From assembly GCA_028023455.1 (NCBI GenBank), contig JAQFVV010012420.1, positions 1,986,001 to 2,050,000 on the forward strand: a stretch of DNA of 64,000 bases. The letters run 5' to 3'. The translations under genes and the position numbers were made by a program. The notes under the pieces are model-generated. The model worked only from the letters and a program-made list of their open reading frames with translations. It was not told the DNA's origin and did not search any database. Numbering within the stretch: the first letter of the stretch is position 1; every line of letters begins with the position of its first letter. Positions 50,601 through 63,546 of this stretch are shown here, in pieces. Source of the stretch: Epiperipatus broadwayi (Eukaryota; Onychophora; Udeonychophora; Euonychophora; Peripatidae).

Positions 50601-52699
50601 ACAATATATAAAAATTATACAAAATGTTTTAAAAATCACTATATAAAAATATATTACATAACTTTCTATCACTTTTTATTAACCAATTATTAATTAAGTG
50701 ATGTTTTATATATATTCAAGTAGCTATTTTTATTGTAGTTAATATAATTAGTTTCATATATTTTTTCTTTTGTTAATATAGTTTAAAGGTTTGATATATT
50801 TATACAATCTAATCTATAGCAATATTTTAATGCAGATTTATTATTTCTCTTATAGCTCATTACAAACTAAGTTGTAACTTTCATTCCTCCTTGATGACCC
50901 TATCTAAGTTGTAATATTTTTTTCTGATTATTAGTCTTGAATATCTAGTATTTTCCCACTGCTAATGGCATCAGTTATTTTTAGTAAGAATTGGAAAGTT
51001 GTCTTTTAGATTAGTTTCTCTACTAAATTTGAATTGTCTTTTTTTGTGATGTTATCTCATATCGTTTATCAGTTATGAATATGAAACACCATTATTTGCT
51101 TCGATAATAAGTCACTTGGTCTTATTACCTATTGAAAACAGAAATCTGTTTAATGTGTCACCATTAAATCTTCATACTTACGTGTGTATTTGAAATTTAT
51201 TTAAAACTGAGGTGTTGATCTCTTTTTTCTCAATTAGTTTAAAAATAAAAATTAATTTATATTTCATCTGTTTTTTCCCAATAACAAAAGAACAATCATG
51301 TTGGGTTAACAGCATTCTAGCTGAAACATTTTTACTGAATGCCTTTTTGATTTATTGCACCATTCTTTCAGAATGTAAAATCTGTAGTGTTCCCAACTGA
51401 AGAAAAGACTTTAAATTGGCCATGAGTAGGAAAGTTCTTCTAATGCTTCAATAAATGACATGGCATGGAGTGCTGATACGTAAATCCCATTGAGCTTTTC
51501 CAGACTACAAAAACATATAGAAATAACTGAATAATACATTTCTTATCTTCTCATTATAAATCTCTTATTTATACACTTTGATCAAATATAAATAATAATT
51601 ACAATTTTTAATATCCACATCAATGGACATACATTTACAGCAGCTCTCACATATAAAACTTATATAGATTATTTTTCTGTCACAATTTATTAAATGTAAA
51701 AACTAAATAAATATTGCAACTATTCATTTTTATATCTATTTGTCACATATATTTATTTACATGAGTGTAGCACAGTAACTTTCAATCTTTATGTGGACAC
51801 TTTTATAGACCTAAAATTCTTATGGCACGATACACACACACACACATATATATATTACATATAGAAAATTAAACATGAAAAATACTTTTAGTAAATAAAT
51901 GAATGCAGACTTTGGTAAGTAATATTATACACTTTCTAAAGATAACAATCAGGTAAACCACAATTTTATTTATTTATAAGAAATGAATAAAATATATCTT
52001 TGGTTAACAATTATAAATATTACTACATGTTAAAAATTAGGACATTTTAAATATAAATAAACCAAAACTTTAGTAGACAATAGAAATAATTACCTTTTTT
52101 TTTTTTTTCCAAAGCAATATATTTCATACTCCCTATTTCGAAATTTGGGTCTCTTTGCTTTTAGTAAAGTCATTAATTTTATGATAAATTTCTGAAATGA
52201 CCACTGCATAACTAACAATCACCTGAATTTTCCATCCTGGATCTTCTTTTTACTTTTGTCATTACAAAAAACCCTAAATTGCACGTGATGTAGAAAATTG
52301 CATTTAATGTTTTGAGATAGCTCTAAATATTTGTTTTTCAATAATATTCAAAATCTATCTAAAGCTCTTCTGAGAATTTTAATTTAAGCCTTTTTAGATA
52401 ATAGTTCAAAAACTTGTTTCTATTCTTGAAGTGGAAGTTTAAATGATAATGTGTCTGCTGTACAAATGAATTCCTTATCCAATCATATTTGTATTTTTAA
52501 TTATGGAAAATGATTCTAAATTTTATTCTATTGTTTTTTCACAACGTCAAAGATCATTTATTCACGCTTTTTTTAAATACAAGATAACTTTTAAAAAAAA
52601 ACTATTAACTTGTTTGTAGCAATAAGTATATTATTACCTTGTAACATATTAATAAAATTTAAATGAACAAATGTGATATTTGCCTGAAGATTTGTGATG
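47671..52699. other. Intergenic, nothing recognised
   Basis: Five kilobases of AT-rich DNA. Frames of 62-65 codons at 48308-48505, 50053-50244 and 51212-51400 are not convincing as genes. A CAGTAACTTTCAATC stretch at 51777 was considered as a hAT end but is too degenerate to call. Confidence 0.45.
51832..51854. repeat. (AC)n(AT)n microsatellite
   Basis: Seven AC units run into four to five AT units. Confidence 0.9.
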
Positions 52700-55180
52700 A
52701 TGGTATATTAGATGTGATATATTTGACTATTTCCATCATCTATCAGTAAATGTTGTTTGTATTTGAAAAGTTTAAAATTTTTTATGCATTCAACATTTAC
52801 TAATAGATAATGGAAATAGTCCAACATATTATCACAACAAAAGTGGTTTGGAGCACTATTCTGTATTTTTTAAACATGATAAAATTGTTTCATGCCTTTC
52901 AGTTTCCATGAAAATTAATCTCTTTTTTTAATTCTAATAGTCAACTTAAAACTTTACTTCTTGACAGCCATTTAATTTTTGTAAGGAATAATAAGCACTT
53001 ATATTTTAGATTCCATGGAATGACAAATTAACTTTTATATAATTGACTTTTTGTACTGCCTGTTTCAAAAGAAAATTTAATTCTTCAGGAACACTTTTGA
53101 GTATGAGTAGTTAAGTTCTTATGTAATAAACAATAGGTAAAATTAATATTTTGATTTAATTTTTTAATATATGAAAAAACATTCTATTCCAATTATAGAT
53201 TTTGAGCCATCTGAACAGATACCAATTCATAATTTCCATGCAATATTACATCTTTTTTTAATTTATCTTCACTACGAGATAAACGTTAATCCTTAGTCTG
53301 TTTGGCATTTATATTCTATTTTTATATAATGTCTGGCAATATTTCCTAAACTTCTGAAACATTATTTGCAAAAATAATCACATAATTTGCAAAATCTAGA
53401 TGATATAATCTTTTACTGTCTTAGTTTCCTATTTTAATTCACAAAATGTATTTTGTAAAACTATTGTAAAATATTTTGGAGATATGGATTCACACTGTTG
53501 CACCCCCTTCACAATGTTAATCATCTTAGCATCACTGTATAATCTAAACATTACTGTTGCATTTTAATGTTCTTGAGAATATAAATATCCCAGGTCTATA
53601 TTTTAAATGCCTTTCCATAATCTTCAAATCCAAAGTATAATGACAACTCATATTTATTGGTCTTTCTATAATTTATTTCAATGTTTGGAAGAGATCCACT
53701 ATGCTAAACCCATTTTAAATCCAGCTTCTGTTGGTTGGTTAAAATATAAAGTTCACTGCAGATGAATTATAATTATTTTAAATTTTTTATATAGGACTAA
53801 TAATTTAATTTCTAATATTTTCTTTAGCATCTTTGTTAAATATCAATATTATTACTCCATCCTTCCAATCATCTAGTCTAACTTTATCACTTAAATATTT
53901 GGTATATAACTTTGCCAATTTTTCTATTTCATCTGCTTTTTTAAAACATCAATAATTCATTCATTTTCTGGTGCTTTCTCCCTTTTCTTAAATTTAGTTG
54001 CCTATCTCACCTCTTCATTTATAATACTGAACAACTTAGAAATTTAGAGGATGTTATAATGTTCATTATTATATAATTCTTTTATAAAATTTTTCATACA
54101 TTTCATGAATCATCTCTACTCATAGTAATAGTTCCATTTTTTTATTGCTGAAACAATTTTCCTCCCAAATACCAAGATGATTTTTATTCTATTTTATAAT
54201 TTTGTCAATTCATAATTGTATTTTCTTATATCATTAGTTCTTTTTTATATTATTTTACAAAATTCTGGATATTCAATTTGGTTTAATGAATTATATATAT
54301 AAATTCATATCCCTTCTTTTCGTTATATGTTCTCATCTCGATAGAAAATTTACTGATAATTACTTTGTATCAGCTATTTTTAAAAAAATATTATCTTTTA
54401 ACTGATTTCAGTCAAGTCTGAACCATCTTTAAAGTTTTTAATATTTAAAAATGTTTTGCAAGTTCTAATCTAAATTCACTGGAATGTTTCTTAAGTTTAG
54501 AAATATCAACTGTTTATACTGTCTTTTTAAATAATTGTCTTTAGTTTTTCATTCACATATCTTACATCAATAATTGATCATTTCCTGTGTTCAATCTATT
54601 AAAAGCATTAATTTGCAATCTCTTATTCAAATTATAATTTTACCCTCATAAAACTTCATTTGAATGATTCCATGTTTATTTCTGATAGTACTTTTGTTGA
54701 AGAACCCATAATAGTATTTTTTTTTTTTGAAAACTATAAATCTCATCTTTCATTTTTGTTCCCATAACCATATTTATATAGCATATTCTATCCTTCAATT
54801 GCAAATCAATTCTAACATTAGTCTCCCAATGACAATTTTGAAATAAGATTTGATTTAATCACAAGTATTTTATATATCCATATAAAAATTCTCTATTTCC
54901 TCATCTCAATGAGAATTTGTTAGAATCTAAACCTGAATTGTATGCCTTGGCATCTTTCATTAATTTGAACAATTAATCTTACCATTTTGTCTGACATACC
55001 ATAAATCTGCAGTGTTCTTCTTCCATTTTTTACTTATAACGAATCTCACCCCACTTTATACTTCCAATATTTATATCTTTGTAATAATGCACGTTCACTT
55101 TTTTAAATCTTTTCTCAGTAACCCATTTAATATTAGACAATTCTTCCAATTCCTCGTTTACTTGAATGTTTTGCAGTTGT
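52700..55180 (-). mobile_element. RTE-like LINE, decayed, minus strand
   Basis: Minus-strand blocks in order. Endonuclease: EELSNIKWV at 55121-55147, a GVRF-x-ISKKWKKN-like relic near 55030, DEEIENFYMDI at 54873-54905, then KSYFKIVIG near 54840. RT: EIEKLAKLYTKYLSDKV at about 53881-53930 followed by DDWKDGVIILIFNKD, an EAGFKMGL...TLN relic near 53690-53740, and ISPKYFTIVLQNTF near 53440-53480. These blocks are the same as those of the + strand copy at 30660-34265, so both belong to one RTE-like family. Stops and frameshifts are frequent. The 3' limit is uncertain and may extend to about 52100. Confidence 0.85.
52718..52834. repeat. Inverted repeat (hairpin)
   Basis: GACTATTTCCATCATCTATC with AGTAAATGTTG on the left is mirrored by CAACATTTACTAATAGATAAT with GGAAATAGTC on the right. 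Arms are about 42 bp with a loop near 30 bp. It lies at the 3' edge of the RTE-like LINE and may be a separate small MITE. Confidence 0.75.
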
Positions 55181-55914
55181 AGTTGCCTAAGTAAAAGGGC
55201 ATCAGTGGCAACCTGGATCAGAAATCAGGGGATTCTAAGCACTTTCCTCATTTCAGTTTTGGCTGCTGACAATTTAGTGTAAATAAAGGGCCATAATTTA
55301 AATTTTCCTGTCATGATTGTAAATATCAATAAGAAAAAAAAATCATGATCATATTCACATATAAATTCAACTGATATTTCAGTCAAGAACTATTAGGCAA
55401 CTGAGATTGTTTCTTGATATTAAACTCAAGATGTTTAAAACACCATTACAAAAATTGAAGTTTAATAGGGGTGAAGAAAATAAAATAAAATAAATTTTTA
55501 CAAGATTTCGTTTGTAAAACTTGATTAAGTTTTTTTTTAATGCTTGTACAAATATATATGTATGTATGTAGGAATTATATTTTAAAACCCCACAGCTATA
55601 TTTGATTTTTAATTTTTTTTAAAAAAAAAGAAAACTAAGATTACTTTTTTTAAAAAATTTGTGTAAAAGAAACTTTTGCTTTTCAGATTTTGGATTTAGA
55701 TTGATAAGAATAATTAAAAAGAAAAGAATTTTTCATTAGTTAATTCCTAGATCTGTGGAGGGCAATTTATTTTCGTTAATTAGATAACTATTGTTAGCTA
55801 GATAGAGAATTTTAATTAAAAAAAAAAGTTTTGTAATTGGTTCAGATATGAGATATGATTCAGCTATAAACGGCTCAATCAGGCCATTGTTTTTTTTTTC
55901 ACTAATTCTGAGAT

Positions 55915-56229
55915 ACTTCCACCAACTTTGAGAGACTTGCACAAACTATTCCTGCCAAAAATACTTGGAAAGAACCATTCCTGCATATTCTGAAAGCTGA
56001 TCCGGTAATTATTCTACCTAGAATGAACATTAAAACTACTGTAGGGATATTTTCTTCAACCATGATGTGCTAAGCTTTTTGCCAGGACAGATTCGTGCTT
56101 CCTGTGACTCCATTAACTGCCTATGATGCCATAAGAACCCGCTACAAAGAAACCACTAACCGACTCGCCCAAGCCTACCGTCAGGGAATCCAGATTAATG
56201 AACCATATTCAAGAAGTCTAGTGCACTAG
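55915..56229 (+). pseudogene. Unrecognised coding-like sequence with one internal stop
   Basis: One + strand frame runs from about 55915 to a TAG at 56227-56229, broken only by TAA at 56071-56073. Before the stop it reads TNFERLAQTIPAKNTWKEPF and then HILKADPVIILPRMN; after it, FVLPVTPLTAYDAIRTRY and then KETTNRLAQAYRQGIQINEP. Codon use and GC content look like real coding sequence and unlike the AT-rich surroundings. A TTTTTGCCAG acceptor-like site at 56078-56087 would allow the second half (from GACAGATTC) to be a last exon of an unknown + strand gene; otherwise it is a decayed intronless copy. I do not recognise the protein. Confidence 0.45.
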
Positions 56230-57430
56230 CGTTTAACTAAATTATTAAGATAGGTTCTACAATTTAAATAATTTTATTGAATCAAATTTGTTTTCTTTTT
56301 TTTTTATATAAAGGTGTTTCAAATTTTATCTTATGTAATTCGGTTTCTGTGCATTTGATATATATATTTTTTCTTTTTTAATGAGTGCTTAATTTCAAAC
56401 CTATACTGTACATCCCATTTAAGTCTTAGTAAGTAAGGTAGTATAAAGTTATTTGTAATCTCACATTCTTTTTTATTATTTAGAGCAGTCTGGATATGAT
56501 GGACAATTTTAATTAGCTTCTGGCTCGTGGCCCATTTTATTATTAGTTCTACTTACGTCGAGAAACTATAATTATTTATAATAGATTATTACAAAAGGTA
56601 ATAGTCGTTAGTTTTATTCCTCCGAGCTTCCAATTCGTTTATTAGGGGCACGTACGCTCGTTTTAACCCTTTCTATAGGTAGATCATGAGCTCCTAGTCT
56701 GTCTCACTGTGAGGGAGGTCAATAGATTGAAAGTAATCTTTCAACACCGTTTTGTTTTGTAAAGTTAATATTTCGGAAGCTATCTTTGCATTTCTCCTCG
56801 TTCGACATAAACTCTCAAATACAGATTTATTCTTTTCCTAACTATGGGTTATAAGCAAGAAGCTAACCTCCTTTTCTTTTTAAGTGAGACCACTGAACAC
56901 TTACTAAGACTTCTGCTAGTCTGTATTTTGCACTCTTTCCGCTATAGTTATACAATGCACAGAAATCATTTCTAAGCAGTGTTTTAAAAAAAAAGAGAAA
57001 TATTTTAATTTTGACGAATGTACAAGTAGTACATTTTAAGTGTGTTTTAAAGCTTATTATTTAGAATGTTTATTTAATCATACCCATAATAAATTTTTTA
57101 TTCATTTACTTAGTTGATTTTGTTTCTGTGGCTACCTTTCCAACTTTCTGAACAAAACATAAGATCTCATTTGCTTGATTGAGCTAGTCCGGAGAATTCG
57201 GGTTCGTATATCCTGTCCACCCTTAAAATAAATGTCTAGTTCCGATTTTCGGACTAGTGGTACCCTTGTGGTCAGTATATGCGAATCCAAAGCTTTTGTC
57301 CAGTACAGTATGTTGGTAAACAGCCCATCCAGGTTTATCTTATAAATAATCGCATGCTGTGATGACAAGAATGTATGGAGTGAACACTAGAAATTTTTCT
57401 TACTATCTTAAAGGCCTCAAAGAGGAATCA
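56230..57430. other. CpG-retaining, less AT-rich island of unknown nature
   Basis: Patches at 56500-56960 and 57120-57400 contain many CpG-bearing words (ACGTCGAGAAAC, TCCGAGCTTCC, GGCACGTACGCTCG, AGTCCGGAGAATTCGGGTTCG), unlike most of the window. An inverted repeat CTAGTCCG...CGGACTAG lies at about 57184-57257. A 78-codon minus-strand frame at 57132-57368 (starting MSSQHAIIYKINLDGLFTNI) matches no family I know. It could be a 3' UTR of the preceding sequence, a young transposon fragment, or a regulatory region. Confidence 0.4.
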
Positions 57431-59229
57431 ATGGATCTCCTTAACACTAAATTCCTTTCTGCAATTTTATCTACTTTTTAATAAATTTAATTAATATAGA
57501 TTCCTTTTATACATACAAAGTGTATGCAAGTTTATTCCGACTTTCATCTCCAGTCAAAAGTGAATTTAAACATCCAATTTTTATCTATCTACTCATATCC
57601 ATATATATATATATATTGGTCCATTTAGATCTTATCCCACAACATACACATTTATATATGAGTTACCCCATTTTAAATTTTTTTGTTAAATCTTTAATTC
57701 TAGCTGATTTGTAACAGGAAAAATGAATAGATTTAAGTTGCAATGGTACATTAAAGTTATTTGATAAGTGTAATTCAGTTTTGGGTTAAAAATTAACACA
57801 ATATCTGGATTTACTAAAAAAAAAAAAAAGCCCCAAGGGTGTTATTGCAGTTTTGGACAACATACTTATGTGAATCTACATTTGCAGCAAGGACACTCAC
57901 AAAACCAAAAGAAATCATTTATTAATAAATCCATCTTTGAGCTTAGCGCTCACAAATATATCTCCAAGACTTGATAAGCTAATAACTGAAAAGAATCTGC
58001 AAACAATAATCAATTATTTAAATATTTTTTATTATTACTTTAATAATAATATTTTGTTAATATTTACTTTTGTATAGTTTTGTCGATTACTTTTTTTTTT
58101 TATCATTCTTTGAAAATATATATATATTAAATTGAAGATTTTCACAGGCTACAGATATGAATGAAATTTTATCTGGGTAATGCCATCAAAACGTGTTTAT
58201 ATATATATTAATAAATTATACACAGATCTATCTGGATAACATTTATATTAAATTTGTTAAACACTATAATAATATTTTACTATAAAAACACCCTACCTTT
58301 CTTCCATTTTTTGTGTTCCAAATTTCATTTGGGTTCATTAAAAAAATAATTAAAAAGTTTATTGGTCCATGGCATGTAGTAAGCTGAGAAACACTGGTTT
58401 AGACTACAAGTGGTATGAAATATTGCTAAATTAGAAAAGGGAGGCATAAAAATTATAGAAATTAAATTCAAACTAAATTGATTTTTGCAAAATAGAGACA
58501 TACTTAGAAAAGTACTGAGATAAATATCTGTTCAATTTAAAAAAATATATGAAACTAAAGACATTTAAAAATTTATGATACATGATATCACTTGTGGTCA
58601 TTGTGGATTAAGCTTGTTTTGTTATTTATACGCTCAAAAGTTTAACAAAAACCCAAAAATTTAATATGTACAGCAATTTTTAAAACTTAAAAAATCTATT
58701 GTAAAGGTGGGGTCAATATTATTAAAAAAAATAGTGCATAGTAAAATATTTTGTAACTAGATATTGTTAGTAGACAACAGTTTTAAATATTTTGTCTCCC
58801 TCTTTATTCTATTTCAACTAATCATAAACATTTATATTTAAATCATTTTAATAAAACAATTATTATGGTTAAATATTAAATGAAACATTGTTTGTTCCTT
58901 TTTTCCCTTCTTTTATGATGTATACAGATTTTATTCAAATCAAAAAATTAGAATGAGACAAATGTTTAGTTAAAGCAACACATATTCCTGCCTCTAAAAT
59001 CTTCATTGTTGCTTATGATATGATATGCTAAGTGTAAATAGGATTTAGAAGAAATGAAAACATGATCACAATTCATTAATAAGTTATTTTATGTTAAAAT
59101 AAAGTTTGGGCATGTCAATTAAATCTATCATTTTAACTATATCTTTATAGTTTAACAATCTTCTGTGTCTAAATCACAAAGGTTAATTGCAATATTTTAA
59201 ATACAAGTATATTTTATATATCTGGAGAT

Positions 59230-59420
59230 GTAGATATAATATAGAGATTTGAACACAGACTCTCCAATATATATATTTTGTGCTGAACCAGCACTCATCA
59301 GTTGGTCCAGATCATCTCCCACATACACAATCAGTGCTGTTTATATTAAGACAGCAAATCTTTACACTTTAATGGATAGGTTTCAATGTACTCCAACAAA
59401 TGGCATTTATCATCTATCAT
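59230..59420 (-). repeat. Family B solo arm
   Basis: On the minus strand it contains CAACTGATGAGTGCTGGTTC, AGCACAAAATATATATATTG and, at its outer end, GTGTTCAAATCTC near 59245-59257, matching the copies at 22210-22510 and 35045-35275. The overlapping 120-codon + strand frame is a by-product of the repeat. Confidence 0.7.
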
Positions 59421-60073
59421 GTTTGAAGTTCCTTTCTTTTGTATTTGGAATTGAAACAAACATACCTTCCACAATTCTGACAATATTCATATGGCATTCC
59501 AGTTTTATTTTAATTATTTTACTGACCATTAAATATTCACAAAATATTCTAAAATTTAGAACATATTGTTGTAAAATAGTTGCCATAATCACATTACTTT
59601 CTATATTTTAAATCACTATCCTCAAACTGTTTCTGTACTTACCATGGATATATTCCCAAAGAAAGGAATCATTCATAAATTTAGTATTCATAATCAAGGA
59701 TATTTTCATTTTAAGTTACTTAATTTATTATATAAATATATAATTATACTAAATATGATTTTTACATAAGGGATATACATATTAACTTATTGCAAAAATA
59801 TCCCATTTTATAAAAGAAAAAAATATTTTCTCCTGTTTATCTCATTACCAATTACAGAAAGCTGATTGCTTTAAGATTAGTATTTTTTTGAAAAATGCTT
59901 CTGCTAAAGTATCTAAAATTAAATAAATCATTTGGGGAAGTTTTGATACAGATTATTATTATTGCTTATTTTGATAAAGTTATTCAATACTTATCAAATC
60001 TGTAGTTATATGTGTTCTCTTTTAAAACTTGACTCAATTAAATGAATTTTAAACAAACCAGTGTCTAAGGAAT

Positions 60074-60091
60074 TATATATATATATATATA
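60074..60091. repeat. (AT)n microsatellite
   Basis: Nine AT units. Confidence 0.85.
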
Positions 60092-62462
60092 AATGGGAAT
60101 GTTAATATTTTATAGTTATTTCTTTATATTATTGTAATAAAACATCTATTATGGTTTTATTTAGATTTAACAGTCCATTGCAGCATGTATGTAATTGTCA
60201 ATGCACTCTATTACTTTTTTTATATTAATATTGTAACTTGTGGAAGTAATCCTGTTAGTAAAGTTTATATGTATCTTTATATGGTTGTTTTATTATCTAG
60301 GAACATGTATGTTCCCTTATTTGGTATTTAAGATTTTTTTGTAAGTTTATAGATATGAATTCCTCTTGGTATAACATGGTAGGATAATGCTTATTTATGT
60401 CATTACTTTTCTTAACTAATATTTTGAATTTCATTTATGATTCATTAACATCATATAAATTGAGTTATATTTGTCATACTCTAATATTAGATATCTTTAG
60501 AGTACCCAAGAGAAAATTTTTTTATTAAGGACTTATACATATTGAATTTTAACTGTCATTCTGATACGATTAGTTTGGACAAATGTATGACCTTTTATCC
60601 ATTTGGAGTGTCAATTTAAATATCAGTTTTATTGTTTTTTCATGTTGTTGATATTTATATTACAGCTATCACATTTGCATACTTCTTTTCCTTTAAAATG
60701 AATTGATAATTTTATTTTTGTTTTAATATTACATTTTAAATTAAAAAAATAAAATAAAATCTTTTATCTGAATGCTAATAATGTATATGAGCTAAATTTT
60801 ATATTGTTAATAATATATTTTGGCACTAACATTTTTCATAATTATTCTGTGTGTAGATATATAATTTTGATTTATTATTGTTATCTATATATGTTTTTTG
60901 AAATAATTATAAATTGTGTTATCATTTGTTTATCTTGATGGTTCTTTTATAAATAAATTTCAGGTTCTATAAGAATATTATATATACTTGTTTGATCATT
61001 TATTTGATATCATGGCATCAATTGCCTTCATGTTATTTAGCTTGCTGCATTAGTATAATTTATAATTTCTGGTAGCATAATGTGGATAGTATTTTGGCTT
61101 GGATCAATCTCTTTTAATTTACTGACATATGGTATTTGTGGACATAACTTCACTAACTAGACAATATTGATAAGGTTGTTGATTCATTTAAGGAGTCATT
61201 TCACATGCTTTATTATTCTATTACCATCAACAGGATCCTCTCTCCTTAATTCATTGTTAATATTTTAGTTTTTATTATTAATTTACAAAGATTTATCAAT
61301 TATCTTTATAAGCCAAGTTCAATGTTAATTCAATATATGTAGAGAGAAACCAATGATTAAGAGCCAATAAAATTCCCTTGGATCTCAACCATGAGTGTAA
61401 CTATATTCATCCCTAAGAGTTCAAGAAATTTTGCATCTCTCCTATCTTTCATCATCATATCTGCACATAGTAAGCTATTGTCACATTATGTAATGCAATC
61501 AACTTTCCATGTATTTTTACAATTACATTTTTGATTTTGTATTAATTATACAATGAATTAGCTTTTGGAATGGATTATATTCATTTTAGACCCGCGGTAT
61601 ATATTAAAACAAAATTTTTATGATCAATATATATAAACATTTTATATTTATTTAAGTATATATGTTTGTTGTTATCAACACTGTGCTGACATTTCAACCT
61701 GATCACATCTGCCATCATATAGTTTGCAGAGTTGATGATAAGATAAGAAAGTATAGTGTGTCTAAAATGATTTTCCTCCATACCTTAAATAATGTGATGA
61801 CAGTTATCCAAACAATGCAAATTAAAATTAAATAACAAAACAAATACCTTCATTCTCTTAACATACATTCTTTAATATATACTTTCTTTAAACATATAAA
61901 TATTGAGGTATTTTGAATGGATCTATCTGTCAACATTAGTCTCTTATTTTGATTGAATTTAACTTATTATTCATCAATAGTCTATATAAATGAGAAAGAT
62001 TAATAATAACTTTATTTCTGATATAATAATTATTATAATATATCTTACATTTTCCCGCCGCATGAATTAAAAAGTAGTAGTTAATATATTAACAAATTAT
62101 ACCAATGATCAGAGTCCAAATTGGGAAGAGAGATTGAGTATTTGTTTAAAGTTAGATAAAAGTTTGCTAAGCAAATTCAATAATTTTAATAGATAACAGA
62201 TACAAGATTTTTGGTATTTTGCTATTCTTAGATGAAAGGTAATGGCTATAGAATAATCTGGGTTGATATGATGAACATAGATGTACTGATCCTTTACAAC
62301 TAGAATAAAGCTCAGAATTTTTTCCACATATAACTGGAGATTTTTAAAACAAATTCAACTATAATGAAATCATGGTTTATCATTACCAGTATAAATTAAC
62401 ATTAAAAATAATAATTTTGAAGGATAAAAAAAGACATTAGTCAATTTCTTGGAAAAAAAAAC

Positions 62463-63546
62463 TTTATTATTATAATGGTTACTTTGTTTTATATGTAGAA
62501 ATTTAAAATACAAAGGTAAAATAAAAAAACAAACAAACAAAAAAAAAACATTAATCAAACCCTTTTACTACTTTACAGATATAAATTCAAAAATTTATTA
62601 AGTAAAGTATTAAAGGATTATTCTGAAATTTTAAACCAAATCTCTTTCAAACTGTAATAAAAGGGAATCATAAAAAATCAAAAAATATATAAAATAATAG
62701 ATGATTTAGCAAATGAAACTGTAAAACTCTGAAGCATTTAGAGAAGCAAACTGTAAGTTTGTATTTTTTTTTTCTTTTTCTTTACAACAAATGCTGGTTT
62801 AGAGTCTTATTTTTCATTACAAGAAGGAACTTGATTTGTTTTTGTTTTTAAAAAAAAAAAACAATTAAGGCAGCTCTGGTTAAGAGATTGTCTCTATAAG
62901 GACATTGATATGTTATAAATAAACACTCATAGGCCTCTGCCCTCATCACAATGGTAACAGATAAGGTAGTCAAAGCAATTTCTTGTAACAAGAAATAAGT
63001 AAAAATATAATAATAAAACAATTGTACAAATGAAAAATAGGTAACATTTCAATAAATAATGTATCAAAGTAGGAAAGCGGAAAGGGAAATGCAGGAACCA
63101 GACTTTTTTTTTTTAAAAAAATTACATTTTCCTTTTTAAATTTTTAAGTATCACTACATGTCAAATAAGACCAAAATTATTAATATAACGGACATTCAAT
63201 TTTTACTTAAAGATAAACATTCAACAAAATATAAAAGGTTGCCGAAATTTTTTTTTTTAATTTGTGTGTGTGTTAAAAAAAACATTTATTACTTCTAAAT
63301 TATAAAGAAAAATCATGTTTGTATATATAAAAAGATATATTGAGGAACTTTTATGTAATGAAAAAAAAAAGAAGTCCCATCTAACAATACATCTGAATAC
63401 TGATGTAGTATGTATAAAATAAGATTTCAATTATAATCTGAAAAATACATAATTACAACTACAGCATTTGTTATCACAAACTGAAAAGCAAACAGGCAGA
63501 TTTTTTTTTTTTTTTTAAATTATGGCAGCCATTGATTATAATGCCT
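62463..63546 (-). terminator. Presumed 3' UTR and candidate poly-A signals of the LIM-domain gene
   Basis: Downstream of the stop codon on the minus strand, AATAAA hexamers (TTTATT on +) occur at 63285-63290, 62594-62599 and 62463-62468. The sequence is AT-rich with A and T runs and a (GT)n stretch at about 63262-63272 (+ strand). The true cleavage site cannot be chosen from sequence alone. Confidence 0.4.

Larger units (their letters stand above)
57431..62462. other. Intergenic, no gene recognised
   Basis: AT-rich with simple repeats at 57601-57616, 58113-58128 and 60074-60091, and a family B copy at 59230-59420. A GCTGAGAAACACTGG end at 58384-58398 resembles a Charlie-type hAT terminus but has no partner I trust. 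The rest holds nothing I can name. Confidence 0.45.

Noticed and set aside
57132-57368. 78-codon minus-strand frame as a confident gene
   Set aside because: The translation looks less biased than most, but there is no homology I recognise, no splice context and no ORF extension; kept only as part of the unexplained island.
51777-58390. Possible 6.6 kb hAT element between CAGTAACTTTCAATC and GAGAAACACTG
   Set aside because: The two ends match only partly, the putative 8-bp flanks (GTGTAGCA versus GTTTAGAC) differ at three positions, and no transposase is visible between them.
59249-59611. 120-codon + strand frame as a gene
   Set aside because: Its first half is a family B repeat arm also found at five other places in the window.
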